This document shows, in pieces, positions 1-7,853 of a stretch of DNA of 36,024 nt. The notes below the pieces were generated by a model that worked only from the letters and a program-made list of their open reading frames with translations, made no database searches and was not told the DNA's origin. Position numbers and translations under genes: made by a program. Origin of the DNA: an uncultured Prevotellaceae bacterium (lineage in GTDB: Bacteria; Bacteroidota; Bacteroidia; Bacteroidales; Bacteroidaceae). The DNA is taken from positions 1-36,024 of the forward strand of contig CACWNV010000025.1 in NCBI GenBank assembly GCA_902762325.1. Reading direction: 5' to 3'. Position 1 is the stretch's first letter. Every line of letters begins with the position of its first letter.

Positions 1-63
1 GAAAAAGCCCCCGGCAATATCCGAAAAGCGGTTGCCGAGGGTGCAGGTCTTAACCCGGGTTAA
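1..63 (+). CDS. C-terminal tail of an unidentified protein (cut by window start)
   Basis: Frame 1 is open from the first base to a TAA at 61-63 and gives 20 residues ending in ...EGAGLNPG. The composition is protein-like, but the tail is too short to assign to a family. The stop lies 21 bases from the convergent stop of the Crp/Fnr gene. The last codons and the stop sit inside a palindrome (49-64). The frame could be open by chance. Confidence 0.35.
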   Translation, partial: EKAPGNIRKAVAEGAGLNPG

Positions 64-64
64 G
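49..64. repeat. 16-bp perfect palindrome at a convergent gene end
   Basis: CTTAACCCGGGTTAAG is a perfect palindrome without a loop. It lies between the stop of the partial leftmost frame and the stop of the Crp/Fnr gene. There is no clear T tract on either side, so a terminator role is uncertain. Confidence 0.4.
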
Positions 65-84
65 AGTTTTATGGAATGATGGGG

Positions 85-660
85 TTAATCTTTAGCGAAA
101 GTGATTTCCTTGCGGATCTTGCTAATAGTCTTGGGCGTGACGCAGAGGAACGAGGCGATATCCTGTAAGTCAAGATACTCAACGATACCAGGACAACGGC
201 TGAGCAATAGGTCGTAGCGTTCGCGGGCGGTAGCACGATGGAAATCCAGATAACGGGCACGTGCCTGACAGAGCAGGTGTTCTCCGATGATACTGCGTAG
301 CTCCATGGTTTTCGGATTTTGGTTGAACAGCTGCATCAGTTGATCGCCACTCACCCTTAACACGCTGCTGGGTATCATCGCCTCTATCGTGGTCAGTGAA
401 GAGTTTCCATTGAGACAGGAGGGATAGTCGCCCACATACTCGCCCTCGAAAGAAAACCAAGTGATGTGTTCCTTGTTGTCGCTGATGCCTCGCGTGATGT
501 ACTTGAAACATCCTTCAGTCACGAAGCCGAACCATCGTGCCGGGTCGCCCTCACACTCCATCTGCTCACCCTTGCGGTAGGTAACCTCCTCACCTTCGCG
601 CTCGCAAAACTCGCGTAGCATTTTCAAGTTTAAGCCATTGTCATTAAATTTCTGTTCCAT
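85..660 (-). CDS. Crp/Fnr-family transcriptional regulator
   Basis: This 191-residue protein has the length and layout of the small Crp/Fnr regulators common in Bacteroidetes. An N-terminal cyclic-nucleotide-binding-like beta-roll covers roughly residues 20-120 (YRKGEQMECEGDPARWFGFV, then TEGCFKYI). A C-terminal winged-helix follows, with the recognition segment LQDIASFLCVTPKTISKIRK at about 164-183. No Cys cluster of the Fnr iron-sulfur type is visible. The ligand and targets cannot be read from sequence. In this group such proteins usually sense small effectors or redox and control neighbouring genes. The ATG at 660 has a -7 box TATCTTTG about 120 bases upstream, so the leader is fairly long. 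The gene is convergent with the cut gene to its left and divergent from the AAA ATPase. Confidence 0.85.
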   Translation of the reverse strand: MEQKFNDNGLNLKMLREFCEREGEEVTYRKGEQMECEGDPARWFGFVTEGCFKYITRGISDNKEHITWFSFEGEYVGDYPSCLNGNSSLTTIEAMIPSSVLRVSGDQLMQLFNQNPKTMELRSIIGEHLLCQARARYLDFHRATARERYDLLLSRCPGIVEYLDLQDIASFLCVTPKTISKIRKEITFAKD

Positions 661-782
661 ATTATCACGTTGCCTTATGATTCATCACACTTGTCTAACC
701 ATCTTGCATTTCACTTCTTTTCAACAAGTACGGCTTTGAAGCGATTCACATATCTCATCTGCAAATCCATTTAATGTGAAGG

Positions 783-818
783 CAAAGATACACAAAATAA
801 TTGATAACAGAGAACCAA
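783..818 (-). promoter_or_regulatory. Predicted promoter of the Crp/Fnr gene
   Basis: On the minus strand TATCTTTG (783-790) fits the Bacteroidetes -7 consensus TAnnTTTG. TTGG at 815-818 lies 24 bases upstream as a rather distant -33 element. Confidence 0.5.
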
Positions 819-866
819 TAAGATAAAAAGCTCTCATTTCCTAAAAAATGCTAAGCGATATAACTT

Positions 867-897
867 TTTCCATTTTATGGTTTCCATTTTATGGAAA
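867..897. repeat. Tandem 14-bp repeat and palindrome, likely operator
   Basis: TTTCCATTTTATGG occurs twice with no gap (867-880 and 881-894). With the following AAA the second copy becomes an inverted repeat, TTTCCAT-TTT-ATGGAAA (881-897). The repeats cover the -33 region of the ATPase promoter and end 6 bases before its -7 box. That is where a repressor or activator would bind. Confidence 0.6.
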
Positions 898-903
898 AAC
901 TAC

Positions 904-911
904 TAACTTTG
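904..911 (+). promoter_or_regulatory. -7 box of the AAA ATPase promoter
   Basis: TAACTTTG matches the Bacteroidetes -7 consensus. It lies 21 bases before the ATG at 933. It shows that the longer frame beginning at 891 would start upstream of its own promoter, so ATG 933 is preferred. Confidence 0.65.
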
Positions 912-932
912 CGTACAATAATAAGACAGAGT

Positions 933-2075
933 ATGGCAAAGGAAAAAATCAGGATTGATAACCCATTCGTGACCACGGGCTATGCAGGTGCCGACTATTT
1001 CTGCGACAGGGAGAAGGAAACGGCGGACATCATCCGTTTCCTGACCAACGGAAACAATGTGGCACTGATTTCACCCCGTAGATATGGCAAGAGCGACTTG
1101 CTGCGTCATTGTTTCGCCCAGAAGAGTATCGCTGACAACTACTATACTTTTATTGTGGATATCTATTCCACTAAGTCGGTGGCAGAGATGGTTGGCAAAC
1201 TGGGTAGTGCCATCCTTGAGGCTTTGAAGCCAAGGGGGAAGAAGGCTTGGGAGAAGTTTCTTGCCATTCTTTCATCGGTGCGCTCTGGCATATCCTTCGA
1301 CATCAACGGTCAGCCATCGTGGACGATGAGTATTGGAGACATTCATTCGCCGGCAGCTACGCTTGATGAGATCTTTGCTTATTTGCAGAATGCCGACCGC
1401 CCTTGTCTGGTGGTGATTGATGAGTTTCAGCAGATAACGAAATATGGCGACCCGAACATTGAGGCAGAGATCCGTACCCGCGTCCAGTATTGCACCAACG
1501 CCCATTTCGTATTTTCGGGTTCAAGAAGGCAGTTGATGGGGGCTATCTTCACTTCGCCGGCAAGACCTTTCTACCAGAGTGTTACGCTTTACCACCTCGA
1601 CCGTCTGCCTTTAGACAGATATACGGAGTTTTGCGTTACTCATTTTAAGAAGCGTGGAAAAAAGCTTGATGCCGCTGTCGTGTCCCGTCTCTACAAGCAG
1701 TTCGACGGAGTCACCTATTATATGCAGAGGGTGATGAACGAATTGTTCAGCCTAACAGCTCCAGACACGCCATGTGTGGAGGCAGATGTCAGTAAGGCTG
1801 TGGATGAGATTATAGCAGTTTCGTCTATCATCTACGAGGATTTGATGTACCAACTCCCGGAGAAGCAGAGCCGCGTGCTCATTGCGGTGGCAAAGGATGG
1901 AAGTGCGGAGAATGTGACAAGCGGGAACTTCACAAAGCGTCACGGCCTTGCCTCCCCTAATTCTGTCAAGTCAGCCATCCCTGCATTAGTTGACAAAGGA
2001 CTGCTCACCCAGGACAAGGGCGTTTATAAGGTCTATGATCTTTTCTTTGCCATGTGGCTGGTAAAGAACTTCTAA
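933..2075 (+). CDS. AAA-family ATPase with C-terminal winged helix
   Basis: The protein has 380 residues. It carries a Walker A motif SPRRYGKSD (about 47-55), a Walker B stretch CLVVIDEF (158-165) and a sensor-like segment FVFSGSRRQ. A C-terminal winged-helix region follows at about 310-380 (TKRHGLASPNSVKSAIPAL, then GLL and a short wing). This is the layout of the archaeal-type ATPase/DUF234-like family, which is widespread as single genes in Bacteroidetes and archaea. The family belongs to the STAND-like P-loop NTPases, and its cellular role is mostly unknown. ATG 933 is chosen because the -7 box lies at 904-911. An in-frame ATG at 891 would add 14 residues that are probably not translated. 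The gene stands alone, with an operator-like repeat at its promoter, so it may be autoregulated. Confidence 0.8.
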   Translation: MAKEKIRIDNPFVTTGYAGADYFCDREKETADIIRFLTNGNNVALISPRRYGKSDLLRHCFAQKSIADNYYTFIVDIYSTKSVAEMVGKLGSAILEALKPRGKKAWEKFLAILSSVRSGISFDINGQPSWTMSIGDIHSPAATLDEIFAYLQNADRPCLVVIDEFQQITKYGDPNIEAEIRTRVQYCTNAHFVFSGSRRQLMGAIFTSPARPFYQSVTLYHLDRLPLDRYTEFCVTHFKKRGKKLDAAVVSRLYKQFDGVTYYMQRVMNELFSLTAPDTPCVEADVSKAVDEIIAVSSIIYEDLMYQLPEKQSRVLIAVAKDGSAENVTSGNFTKRHGLASPNSVKSAIPALVDKGLLTQDKGVYKVYDLFFAMWLVKNF

Positions 2076-2111
2076 GAAGCAATCGGAAAAAGAAAGTTTT
2101 GTAAAAACAAA

Positions 2112-2147
2112 AATGTCGTTATAATGAAGAGCCATTATAACGACATT
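2112..2147 (-). terminator. Intrinsic terminator of trpB2, possibly bidirectional
   Basis: There is a perfect 14-bp stem (2112-2125 with 2134-2147) and an 8-base loop. On the minus strand it is followed by TTTTGTTTTT, a good U tract, so it should end the leftward trpB transcript. In the rightward direction, after the ATPase gene, the tail is weaker. Confidence 0.8.
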
Positions 2148-2180
2148 GTTATTAATCAGATGTTTCTTTTATCGAAAACT

Positions 2181-3545
2181 CTAAACCAGATGTGGCAGGT
2201 CTTTGAGTCCTTTCTCAATATCAGCATCACTTAACGTGTAGTTAGAAAGGTCGCCATTGATGTACTGATCATAAGATGGGATGTCGATAAGTCCATGTCC
2301 GCTCAGGTTGAAGAGAATAACCTTCTGCTCACCCGTCTCTTTCGCTTTCTTTGCCTCACGGATAACGGCAGCAATGGCATGACAGCTCTCAGGAGCAGGG
2401 ATAATACCTTCAGCGCGTGCGAAGATCATACCAGCCTCGAAGGATTCCAACTGAGGAATATCCACGCCATGCATCATCTTGTCTTTGATGAGCTGAGAAA
2501 CGATCATACCAGCACCATGATAACGCAGACCGCCGGCATGAATGTTTGAAGGCTTGAACTCGTGTCCGAGCGTGTACATTGGCAGCAGTGGTGTGTATCC
2601 AGCCTCGTCACCGAAGTCATACTCGAAACGACCTCTTGTCAGTTTCGGGCAGCTTTCCGGTTCGGCAGCAATGAACTCAGTGGTCTTGCCATCCTTAATG
2701 TTATGACGCATGAATGGGAAAGCAATGCCTCCGAAGTTAGAGCCGCCACCGAAGCAGGCAATCACCTGATCAGGATATTCGCCAGCCATCTCCATCTGTT
2801 TCTCGGCTTCGAGTCCGATGATGGTCTGATGTAAAGCCACGTGATTGAGCACAGAGCCCAGGGTATATTTACAATTAGGTGTTGTCGTAGCAAGCTCCAC
2901 GGCCTCACTGATAGCTGTTCCGAGTGATCCGGGATGCGTCGGGTCGTTTGTGATGATGTCCTTTCCTGCACGGGTAGACATAGAGGGAGACCCTGTCACG
3001 GCAGCACCGAATGTGCGCATGATGCTGGAGCGATAAGGCTTCTGCTGCATGGTGATCTTCACCTGATAGACGGCTGCACTGAGTCCGAACACGCTGGCAG
3101 CATAGCTCAAGGCGGCACCCCATTGTCCGGCACCCGTTTCAGTGGTCACGTTGGTCGTCCCTTCCTGTTTTGCATAATAACACTGGGGCAGGGCAGAGTT
3201 GATTTTGTGGGAACCAAGCGGATTGACACTTTCGTTCTTGAAGTAGATATGGGCAGGGGTCTGCAATGCCTCTTCAAGAGCGTAGGCACGTACAAGAGGA
3301 GTAGAACGATAGTATTTGTACTTATCCAGAACTTCTTCAGGGATGTCAATCCATGCATGTTCTGTGTCTAATTCTTGTTTACAGCATTCAGCTGGGAAAA
3401 TGTGCGCTAAGTCTTCTACAGTTAATGGTTGATGTGTGACAGGATGAATAGGCGGTAAAGGCTTATTAGGCATGTCTGCCAGGATGTTGTACCATTGCGT
3501 TGGAAGTTCATTCTCTTGCAGAATGAATCTCTTTTGTTTACTCAT
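2181..3545 (-). CDS. trpB: Tryptophan synthase beta chain, TrpB2 type
   Basis: This 454-residue PLP enzyme condenses indole with serine. It belongs to the longer TrpB2 class rather than the roughly 400-residue TrpB1 class. The PLP-binding lysine is K114 in GSHKINSA. ETGAGQWG (136-143) holds the catalytic Glu region, and CFGGGSNFGG near 265-274 is the phosphate-binding loop. No trpA, trpC or other trp gene lies next to it. TrpB2 proteins are often encoded apart from trpA and can work as stand-alone indole-salvage enzymes. A Bacteroidetes-like promoter lies upstream and a strong terminator downstream, so the gene is monocistronic. No leader peptide or T-box is seen. Confidence 0.93.
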   Translation of the reverse strand: MSKQKRFILQENELPTQWYNILADMPNKPLPPIHPVTHQPLTVEDLAHIFPAECCKQELDTEHAWIDIPEEVLDKYKYYRSTPLVRAYALEEALQTPAHIYFKNESVNPLGSHKINSALPQCYYAKQEGTTNVTTETGAGQWGAALSYAASVFGLSAAVYQVKITMQQKPYRSSIMRTFGAAVTGSPSMSTRAGKDIITNDPTHPGSLGTAISEAVELATTTPNCKYTLGSVLNHVALHQTIIGLEAEKQMEMAGEYPDQVIACFGGGSNFGGIAFPFMRHNIKDGKTTEFIAAEPESCPKLTRGRFEYDFGDEAGYTPLLPMYTLGHEFKPSNIHAGGLRYHGAGMIVSQLIKDKMMHGVDIPQLESFEAGMIFARAEGIIPAPESCHAIAAVIREAKKAKETGEQKVILFNLSGHGLIDIPSYDQYINGDLSNYTLSDADIEKGLKDLPHLV

Positions 3546-3584
3546 GATTGTATTGTTTATATGTGATAGTTTAACATTCTGCTG

Positions 3585-3616
3585 CGAAATTACTCATTTT
3601 ATGTGATATGTGCAAG
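3585..3616 (-). promoter_or_regulatory. trpB: Predicted promoter of trpB2
   Basis: The minus strand shows TAATTTCG (3585-3592), one base off the -7 consensus, with a TTGCA (about 3611-3615) in the -33 region. The ATG is about 40 bases downstream. Confidence 0.5.
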
Positions 3617-3646
3617 AAAAAATCCATTAATCATTAATTATTATTT

Positions 3647-3681
3647 TTTGTTGTGTAGAAGATAATTAATTATTAACTTTG
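3647..3681 (+). promoter_or_regulatory. Predicted promoter of the GT-D-like gene and priA
   Basis: TAACTTTG (3674-3681) is a -7 match, with TTTGTTG at 3647-3653 upstream. The ATG at 3708 follows 26 bases later. No other promoter is seen before priA, so both genes probably use this one. Confidence 0.6.
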
Positions 3682-3707
3682 TAATCAAATAACCCGTTTC
3701 AGCTTTT

Positions 3708-4583
3708 ATGCGAGATAATTTAATCAGAAAAATCGTTTTCGGACTCGGTGAAAAATTACTTCCCCGGCTATCGATGGGGGAAGCTAATAATCTGATATAT
3801 AAGTCGCTGATGGACGACCAACCTTTGATGTTGGGACGTCTGGGAGCGGTGGAGGTGAAGTGTATCCTTTATGGGATGTTCCCCTTTAAATACAGTTTGC
3901 TTCTCAGACGATACGTCAAAAAGCACGCACACAATAATGCCGGTTTCTTTCCCATGGACAGAGAATCATTCAGACGCTTTAAAGATCTGATGCTGGCAGA
4001 CATGAGAGAACTGGATATTCTGGCTACGTGGCGTCCTGAAGAACTGCTTTTCAAGAAGCAACTAAGAGGAAGCCGCAAGATACCCAGAGACATTCTCTTC
4101 GTTTACGACCATCCGATGTACTGGTCGAGGGCGCTGGAAGGAAAGAAGGTGTTAGTGGTTCATCCATTTGTGGAAACGATAGAGAAGCAATACAAGGAAA
4201 GGCGCGAATTACTTTTCAAGAATGAAAAGGTCTTGCCAGAGTTCGCCTCTTTTCAGGTTATCAAGGCGGTGCAGACTGCAGCAGGTAATACGGCGGGCTT
4301 TGACTCATGGTTTGATGCCTTGGAGTATATGAAAGCAGAGATTGCGAAATGTGACTTTGACGTCTGCCTGTTAGCCTGTGGAGCTTATGGCATTCCACTG
4401 GCAGCCCACATCAAACGTATGGGTAAGAAAGCCGTTCACATGGGAGGCTCCATGCAGTTGTTGTTTGGAGTAATCGGAAAAAGATGGGAAAGGTATCCGA
4501 TGCGAAATAAGTACTGGGTTCGTCCGTCAGCATCAGAAAGGCCGAAGGGATTCAACTTAATTGAAGATGGTTGTTATTGGTAA
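3708..4583 (+). CDS. GT-D-like (DUF1792-like) putative glycosyltransferase, conserved hypothetical
   Basis: The 291-residue protein has no signal peptide or membrane segment. Near the N-terminus LMLGRLGAVEVKCILYG (about 40-56) resembles the 'R-x-G-D/A-x-E' block at the start of the GT-D/DUF1792 fold. The C-terminal part has a conserved run around CGAYGIPLAAHIKRMGKKAV and the phrase MGGSMQLLFG. Proteins of this kind are usually found in capsule or exopolysaccharide loci of streptococci and Bacteroidetes. Here it sits alone, 8 bases before the start of priA, with no sugar genes nearby. The assignment rests on recalled family motifs. The donor and acceptor are unknown, and the activity itself is unproven. 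Confidence 0.55.
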   Translation: MRDNLIRKIVFGLGEKLLPRLSMGEANNLIYKSLMDDQPLMLGRLGAVEVKCILYGMFPFKYSLLLRRYVKKHAHNNAGFFPMDRESFRRFKDLMLADMRELDILATWRPEELLFKKQLRGSRKIPRDILFVYDHPMYWSRALEGKKVLVVHPFVETIEKQYKERRELLFKNEKVLPEFASFQVIKAVQTAAGNTAGFDSWFDALEYMKAEIAKCDFDVCLLACGAYGIPLAAHIKRMGKKAVHMGGSMQLLFGVIGKRWERYPMRNKYWVRPSASERPKGFNLIEDGCYW

Positions 4584-4591
4584 GTTGTCTG

Positions 4592-6874
4592 ATGAGATAC
4601 GTTGATGTAATACTTCCCCTGCCTCTTGACGGTGTGTTCACATACCTGTTGCCTGATGAGATGGCCACAAAAGTGAGTATAGGTGTGCGCGTTCTGGTTC
4701 CGCTTGGAAAGAGCAAGACTTATACAGGAATCGTCCTGAAGGTACATGATGAGCAGTCGGGTGTGTCGGGAATCGATTATAAAGAGGTGATGGCAGTTCT
4801 GGATGAACATCCTGTGCTGCTACCCAGTCAGCTGCGCCTGTGGCAATGGATATCCGACTATTACATGGCTCCACTGGGTGATGTCTACAAGGCAGCTTTG
4901 CCGTCGGGATTAAAGGCAGAAGATGGATGGCGGCCTAAGACGGAGACATATATCGGTCTGTGTGAGTCATACAGAAGTGGGAGAGCATTACATTCTGCTT
5001 TGGATATGCTGAAGCGCTCGGTGAGACAGCAGCAAGTGTTGATGGAATTCCTGACCTTGACACATTGGGATAGCATCGATGATAACGGTCCGGAACAGTC
5101 GATTGCTGAGATTACCCGGGAGGAACTGATGAATGTCACCCATTGTTCTGCTGCCATCGTGAAACAGCTGACCGATAAAAGAATCCTCTACACCTATGAG
5201 CGTGAAGTCGGCAGATTGAATGAGGGAGTAGGAAAGATACTTGAAAAAGCGAGAAAGCTGAACGAGCCACAACAGAATGCATACAATCAGGTGCTCTTCC
5301 AGTTCTTAAAGAAAGACGTCGTCCTACTGCATGGTGTTACGTCATCAGGAAAGACTGAGATCTACATTCATCTCATCGAACAGGCAATCCAGAAAGGTCG
5401 TCAAGTGCTCTATCTGCTGCCAGAGATAGCCCTGACCGTGCAGATGATGGAACGGCTGAGGAATGTCTTTGGCAATCGTCTGGGCATTTATCACTCACGT
5501 TACAGTGACGCTGAACGGGTTGAGATCTGGCAAAAGCAACTCTCGGACAATCCTTTTGATGTCATTTTGGGTGCCCGCTCGTCATTGTTCCTGCCATATA
5601 AGCGCCTCGGTCTGATCATTGTCGATGAAGAACACGAAACGTCTTTCAAGCAGCAGGACCCTGCTCCGCGCTATCATGCGCGGTCTGCTGCCATCGTCTT
5701 AGCCAAGATGTGCAAAGACTGCAAGGTGTTGTTAGGAACTGCCACGCCTTCAATGGAGAGCTATTATAATGCACAGACAGGGAAGTATGGGTATGTGCAG
5801 TTGATGACACGTTACAAGAATATAGAACTTCCCCAAATACAAGTCGTGGACATCAAGGACTTACGCAGGCGGAAAATGATGAACGGTCCCTTCTCTCCGC
5901 AACTGTTGGCAGCAATGCGCGAAGCTATTTCATCAGGTCGGCAGGTCATCCTTTTCCAGAACCGTCGCGGCTTTGCTCCAATGATAGAATGCCGGACTTG
6001 CGGATGGGTACCCCGATGCAAGAACTGTGATGTCAGTCTGACGCTGCATAAGAATCTTGAGCAGTTGACGTGTCATTATTGTGGCTATACATACACTGTG
6101 CCCGTGAAATGTCCGAGCTGTGAGAGTACTGAGTTGCGTGGGCGCGGATATGGGACGGAGAAAATAGAAGACTCCATCCGTATGTTGTTCCCTGAAGCCA
6201 AAGTGGCTCGTATGGATTTGGACACTACTCGCACTCGCAATGCTTATGAACGGCTGATAGGCGACTTCTCTGCAGGTAAGACGAATGTGCTTATCGGTAC
6301 GCAGATGGTAAGCAAAGGCCTTGACTTCGGCGGTGTTTCTGTTGTCGGAATACTGGATGCTGATTCCATGCTTAACTATCCGGACTTCCGGGCGTATGAG
6401 CACGCATTCATGATGATGGCACAGGTAAGTGGAAGAGCAGGCAGAAAAGGCAGTCGTGGACTTGTGCTGCTTCAGACCCGCAATGCAGACTTGCCTGTTA
6501 TCCGGCAGGTGGTAGATAACGATTATTCAGCTTTCTACCAGATGCTTTCCAAAGAACGCCGTGCATTCAGGTATCCTCCTTATTACCATTTATTATATGT
6601 GTATCTGAAGCATAGGAGTGATGAGATGGTGGAGTCTGCCAGTATCTATCTTGGGGGAATACTCCGTCAGTGGTTTGGCGATAGGGTGTTAGGTCCCGAC
6701 AAACCCGCTGTTGCCCGCATCAAGACACTTTCCATACGGAAGATGATTATTAAACTGGAGAATGGCATCGACCAACAGCGTGTACGGACGTATCTTAAAA
6801 AAGCCCAGCAGCAACTGCAGCAAGACAAGAAATATGGTGCTGTACAGATTTATTACGATGTAGATCCTTTATAA
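4592..6874 (+). CDS. priA: Primosomal protein N' (replication restart helicase PriA)
   Basis: PriA binds forked DNA at stalled replication forks and reloads the replisome. The called protein has 760 residues. The N-terminal 3'-end-binding domain starts with MRYVDVILPLPLDGVFTY. Walker A is GVTSSGKTE (about 248-256), the helicase motif II is DEEH (345-348), and motifs V/VI are GTQMVSKGLDF and VSGRAGR. Eight zinc-binding cysteines occur as four CxxC pairs (467/470, 476/479, 494/497, 507/510), as in the family. The frame is open from a TTG at 4571, but ATG 4592 matches the usual family start. It lies 8 bases after the upstream stop, which implies co-transcription. Its stop overlaps the end of the convergent araC-type gene. 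Confidence 0.95.
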   Translation: MRYVDVILPLPLDGVFTYLLPDEMATKVSIGVRVLVPLGKSKTYTGIVLKVHDEQSGVSGIDYKEVMAVLDEHPVLLPSQLRLWQWISDYYMAPLGDVYKAALPSGLKAEDGWRPKTETYIGLCESYRSGRALHSALDMLKRSVRQQQVLMEFLTLTHWDSIDDNGPEQSIAEITREELMNVTHCSAAIVKQLTDKRILYTYEREVGRLNEGVGKILEKARKLNEPQQNAYNQVLFQFLKKDVVLLHGVTSSGKTEIYIHLIEQAIQKGRQVLYLLPEIALTVQMMERLRNVFGNRLGIYHSRYSDAERVEIWQKQLSDNPFDVILGARSSLFLPYKRLGLIIVDEEHETSFKQQDPAPRYHARSAAIVLAKMCKDCKVLLGTATPSMESYYNAQTGKYGYVQLMTRYKNIELPQIQVVDIKDLRRRKMMNGPFSPQLLAAMREAISSGRQVILFQNRRGFAPMIECRTCGWVPRCKNCDVSLTLHKNLEQLTCHYCGYTYTVPVKCPSCESTELRGRGYGTEKIEDSIRMLFPEAKVARMDLDTTRTRNAYERLIGDFSAGKTNVLIGTQMVSKGLDFGGVSVVGILDADSMLNYPDFRAYEHAFMMMAQVSGRAGRKGSRGLVLLQTRNADLPVIRQVVDNDYSAFYQMLSKERRAFRYPPYYHLLYVYLKHRSDEMVESASIYLGGILRQWFGDRVLGPDKPAVARIKTLSIRKMIIKLENGIDQQRVRTYLKKAQQQLQQDKKYGAVQIYYDVDPL

Positions 6875-7738
6875 TTTCACCCTTCTTGTTTCTATTCGGT
6901 ATTCACTGGGCGTGAATCCCGTTTCTCTTTTAAAGAACTTTGTCAGTGATGCAGGACAAGAGAAATTCATCCGATGAGCAATCTCTGCTGCCGTCTCGTC
7001 GCTATAGGCGAGCCAAACCTTTATTTCCTTTACAGCAGTCTGATTGATCCATTGCATGACAGTCCGTCCGCTCGACTGCTTAACCACCGTACTGAGATAA
7101 TGGGGCGCGATGCAAAGTTTGCTTGCAAAAAAGGGTATATTACGATGATAGGCAGCATGTTTACTGACAAGTGCGATGAAACGCCGCAGTGTATCCTCGT
7201 TGCGACTCATGGAACGATAGACCGTTTTCTTGCCTTCCTGTTTCCTGATGAATAGAAGAAGAGAGTCTTGTTGCAGACGGATATTCTCTGAAGGGAACGG
7301 CTCTTCATGTGCCAGTTCCCAAAGCAGGTTCAGGTGTTGCATCACAATAGCTTGAGTTTTCCCGTAGAGATGCAAGATGATAAAGCCTTCGTTCATCTCA
7401 GGAAGAGAAGGACTGTCGAAGTCAAAAGAGAAGGCATCAACTTCGAAATCATCCGAATGTCCATGTTTCTCAATGAGTAAGTCGGCAAGAAAGACCACCA
7501 TGTCACCCTCAGTGAAATGATAATCCACAAGATCGAACGAATAGTCGGCCCATCCTTTCTTGACGATGACGACCCTGCCCTCTTGCAGACGGTAGGGCTG
7601 CTTGCTCTGAAGGAAATCCTTGCGGGCAAAGCTGAAGTCGCGGAGCATGAAAAAACGGTCGTGTAGTATCAGCTTTCCGTTTTCTTTCCAGTTCTCTGTG
7701 TGGCTGAACAGTTCAAGTGAAATGGTATCTATCAGCAT
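6869..7738 (-). CDS. AraC-family transcriptional regulator
   Basis: The 289-residue protein has an N-terminal cupin-like effector region (about 20-170, including QEGRVVIVKKGWADYSFDLV). The C-terminal double helix-turn-helix of the AraC type lies at about 205-285, with the second helix pair in AEIAHRMNFSCPASLTKFFK followed by RETGFTPSEYR. Effector and targets are unknown. The open frame extends to a TTG at 7771, but ATG 7738 is the more plausible start. The gene faces the FadL-type gene across a short shared upstream region, so control of that porin is possible but unproven. Its stop codon overlaps the priA end by 6 bases, and no terminator separates the two. Confidence 0.88.
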   Translation of the reverse strand: MLIDTISLELFSHTENWKENGKLILHDRFFMLRDFSFARKDFLQSKQPYRLQEGRVVIVKKGWADYSFDLVDYHFTEGDMVVFLADLLIEKHGHSDDFEVDAFSFDFDSPSLPEMNEGFIILHLYGKTQAIVMQHLNLLWELAHEEPFPSENIRLQQDSLLLFIRKQEGKKTVYRSMSRNEDTLRRFIALVSKHAAYHRNIPFFASKLCIAPHYLSTVVKQSSGRTVMQWINQTAVKEIKVWLAYSDETAAEIAHRMNFSCPASLTKFFKRETGFTPSEYRIETRRVKL

Positions 7739-7814
7739 AGGTCTGTAGGTGATATTCTTACAAATCGGCAATATAAAGAACGAAATTGCTAATGATTTAT
7801 TGCAAAATAGTGAC

Positions 7815-7822
7815 TAATTTTG
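7815..7822 (+). promoter_or_regulatory. -7 box of the first OmpP1/FadL gene
   Basis: TAATTTTG matches the -7 consensus. It leaves only about 13 bases to the ATG at 7836 but about 31 to ATG 7854, supporting the latter as start. A well-spaced -33 element is not obvious. Confidence 0.6.
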
Positions 7823-7853
7823 CAACTTCAAATAAATGCAATTTATAAAGAAT

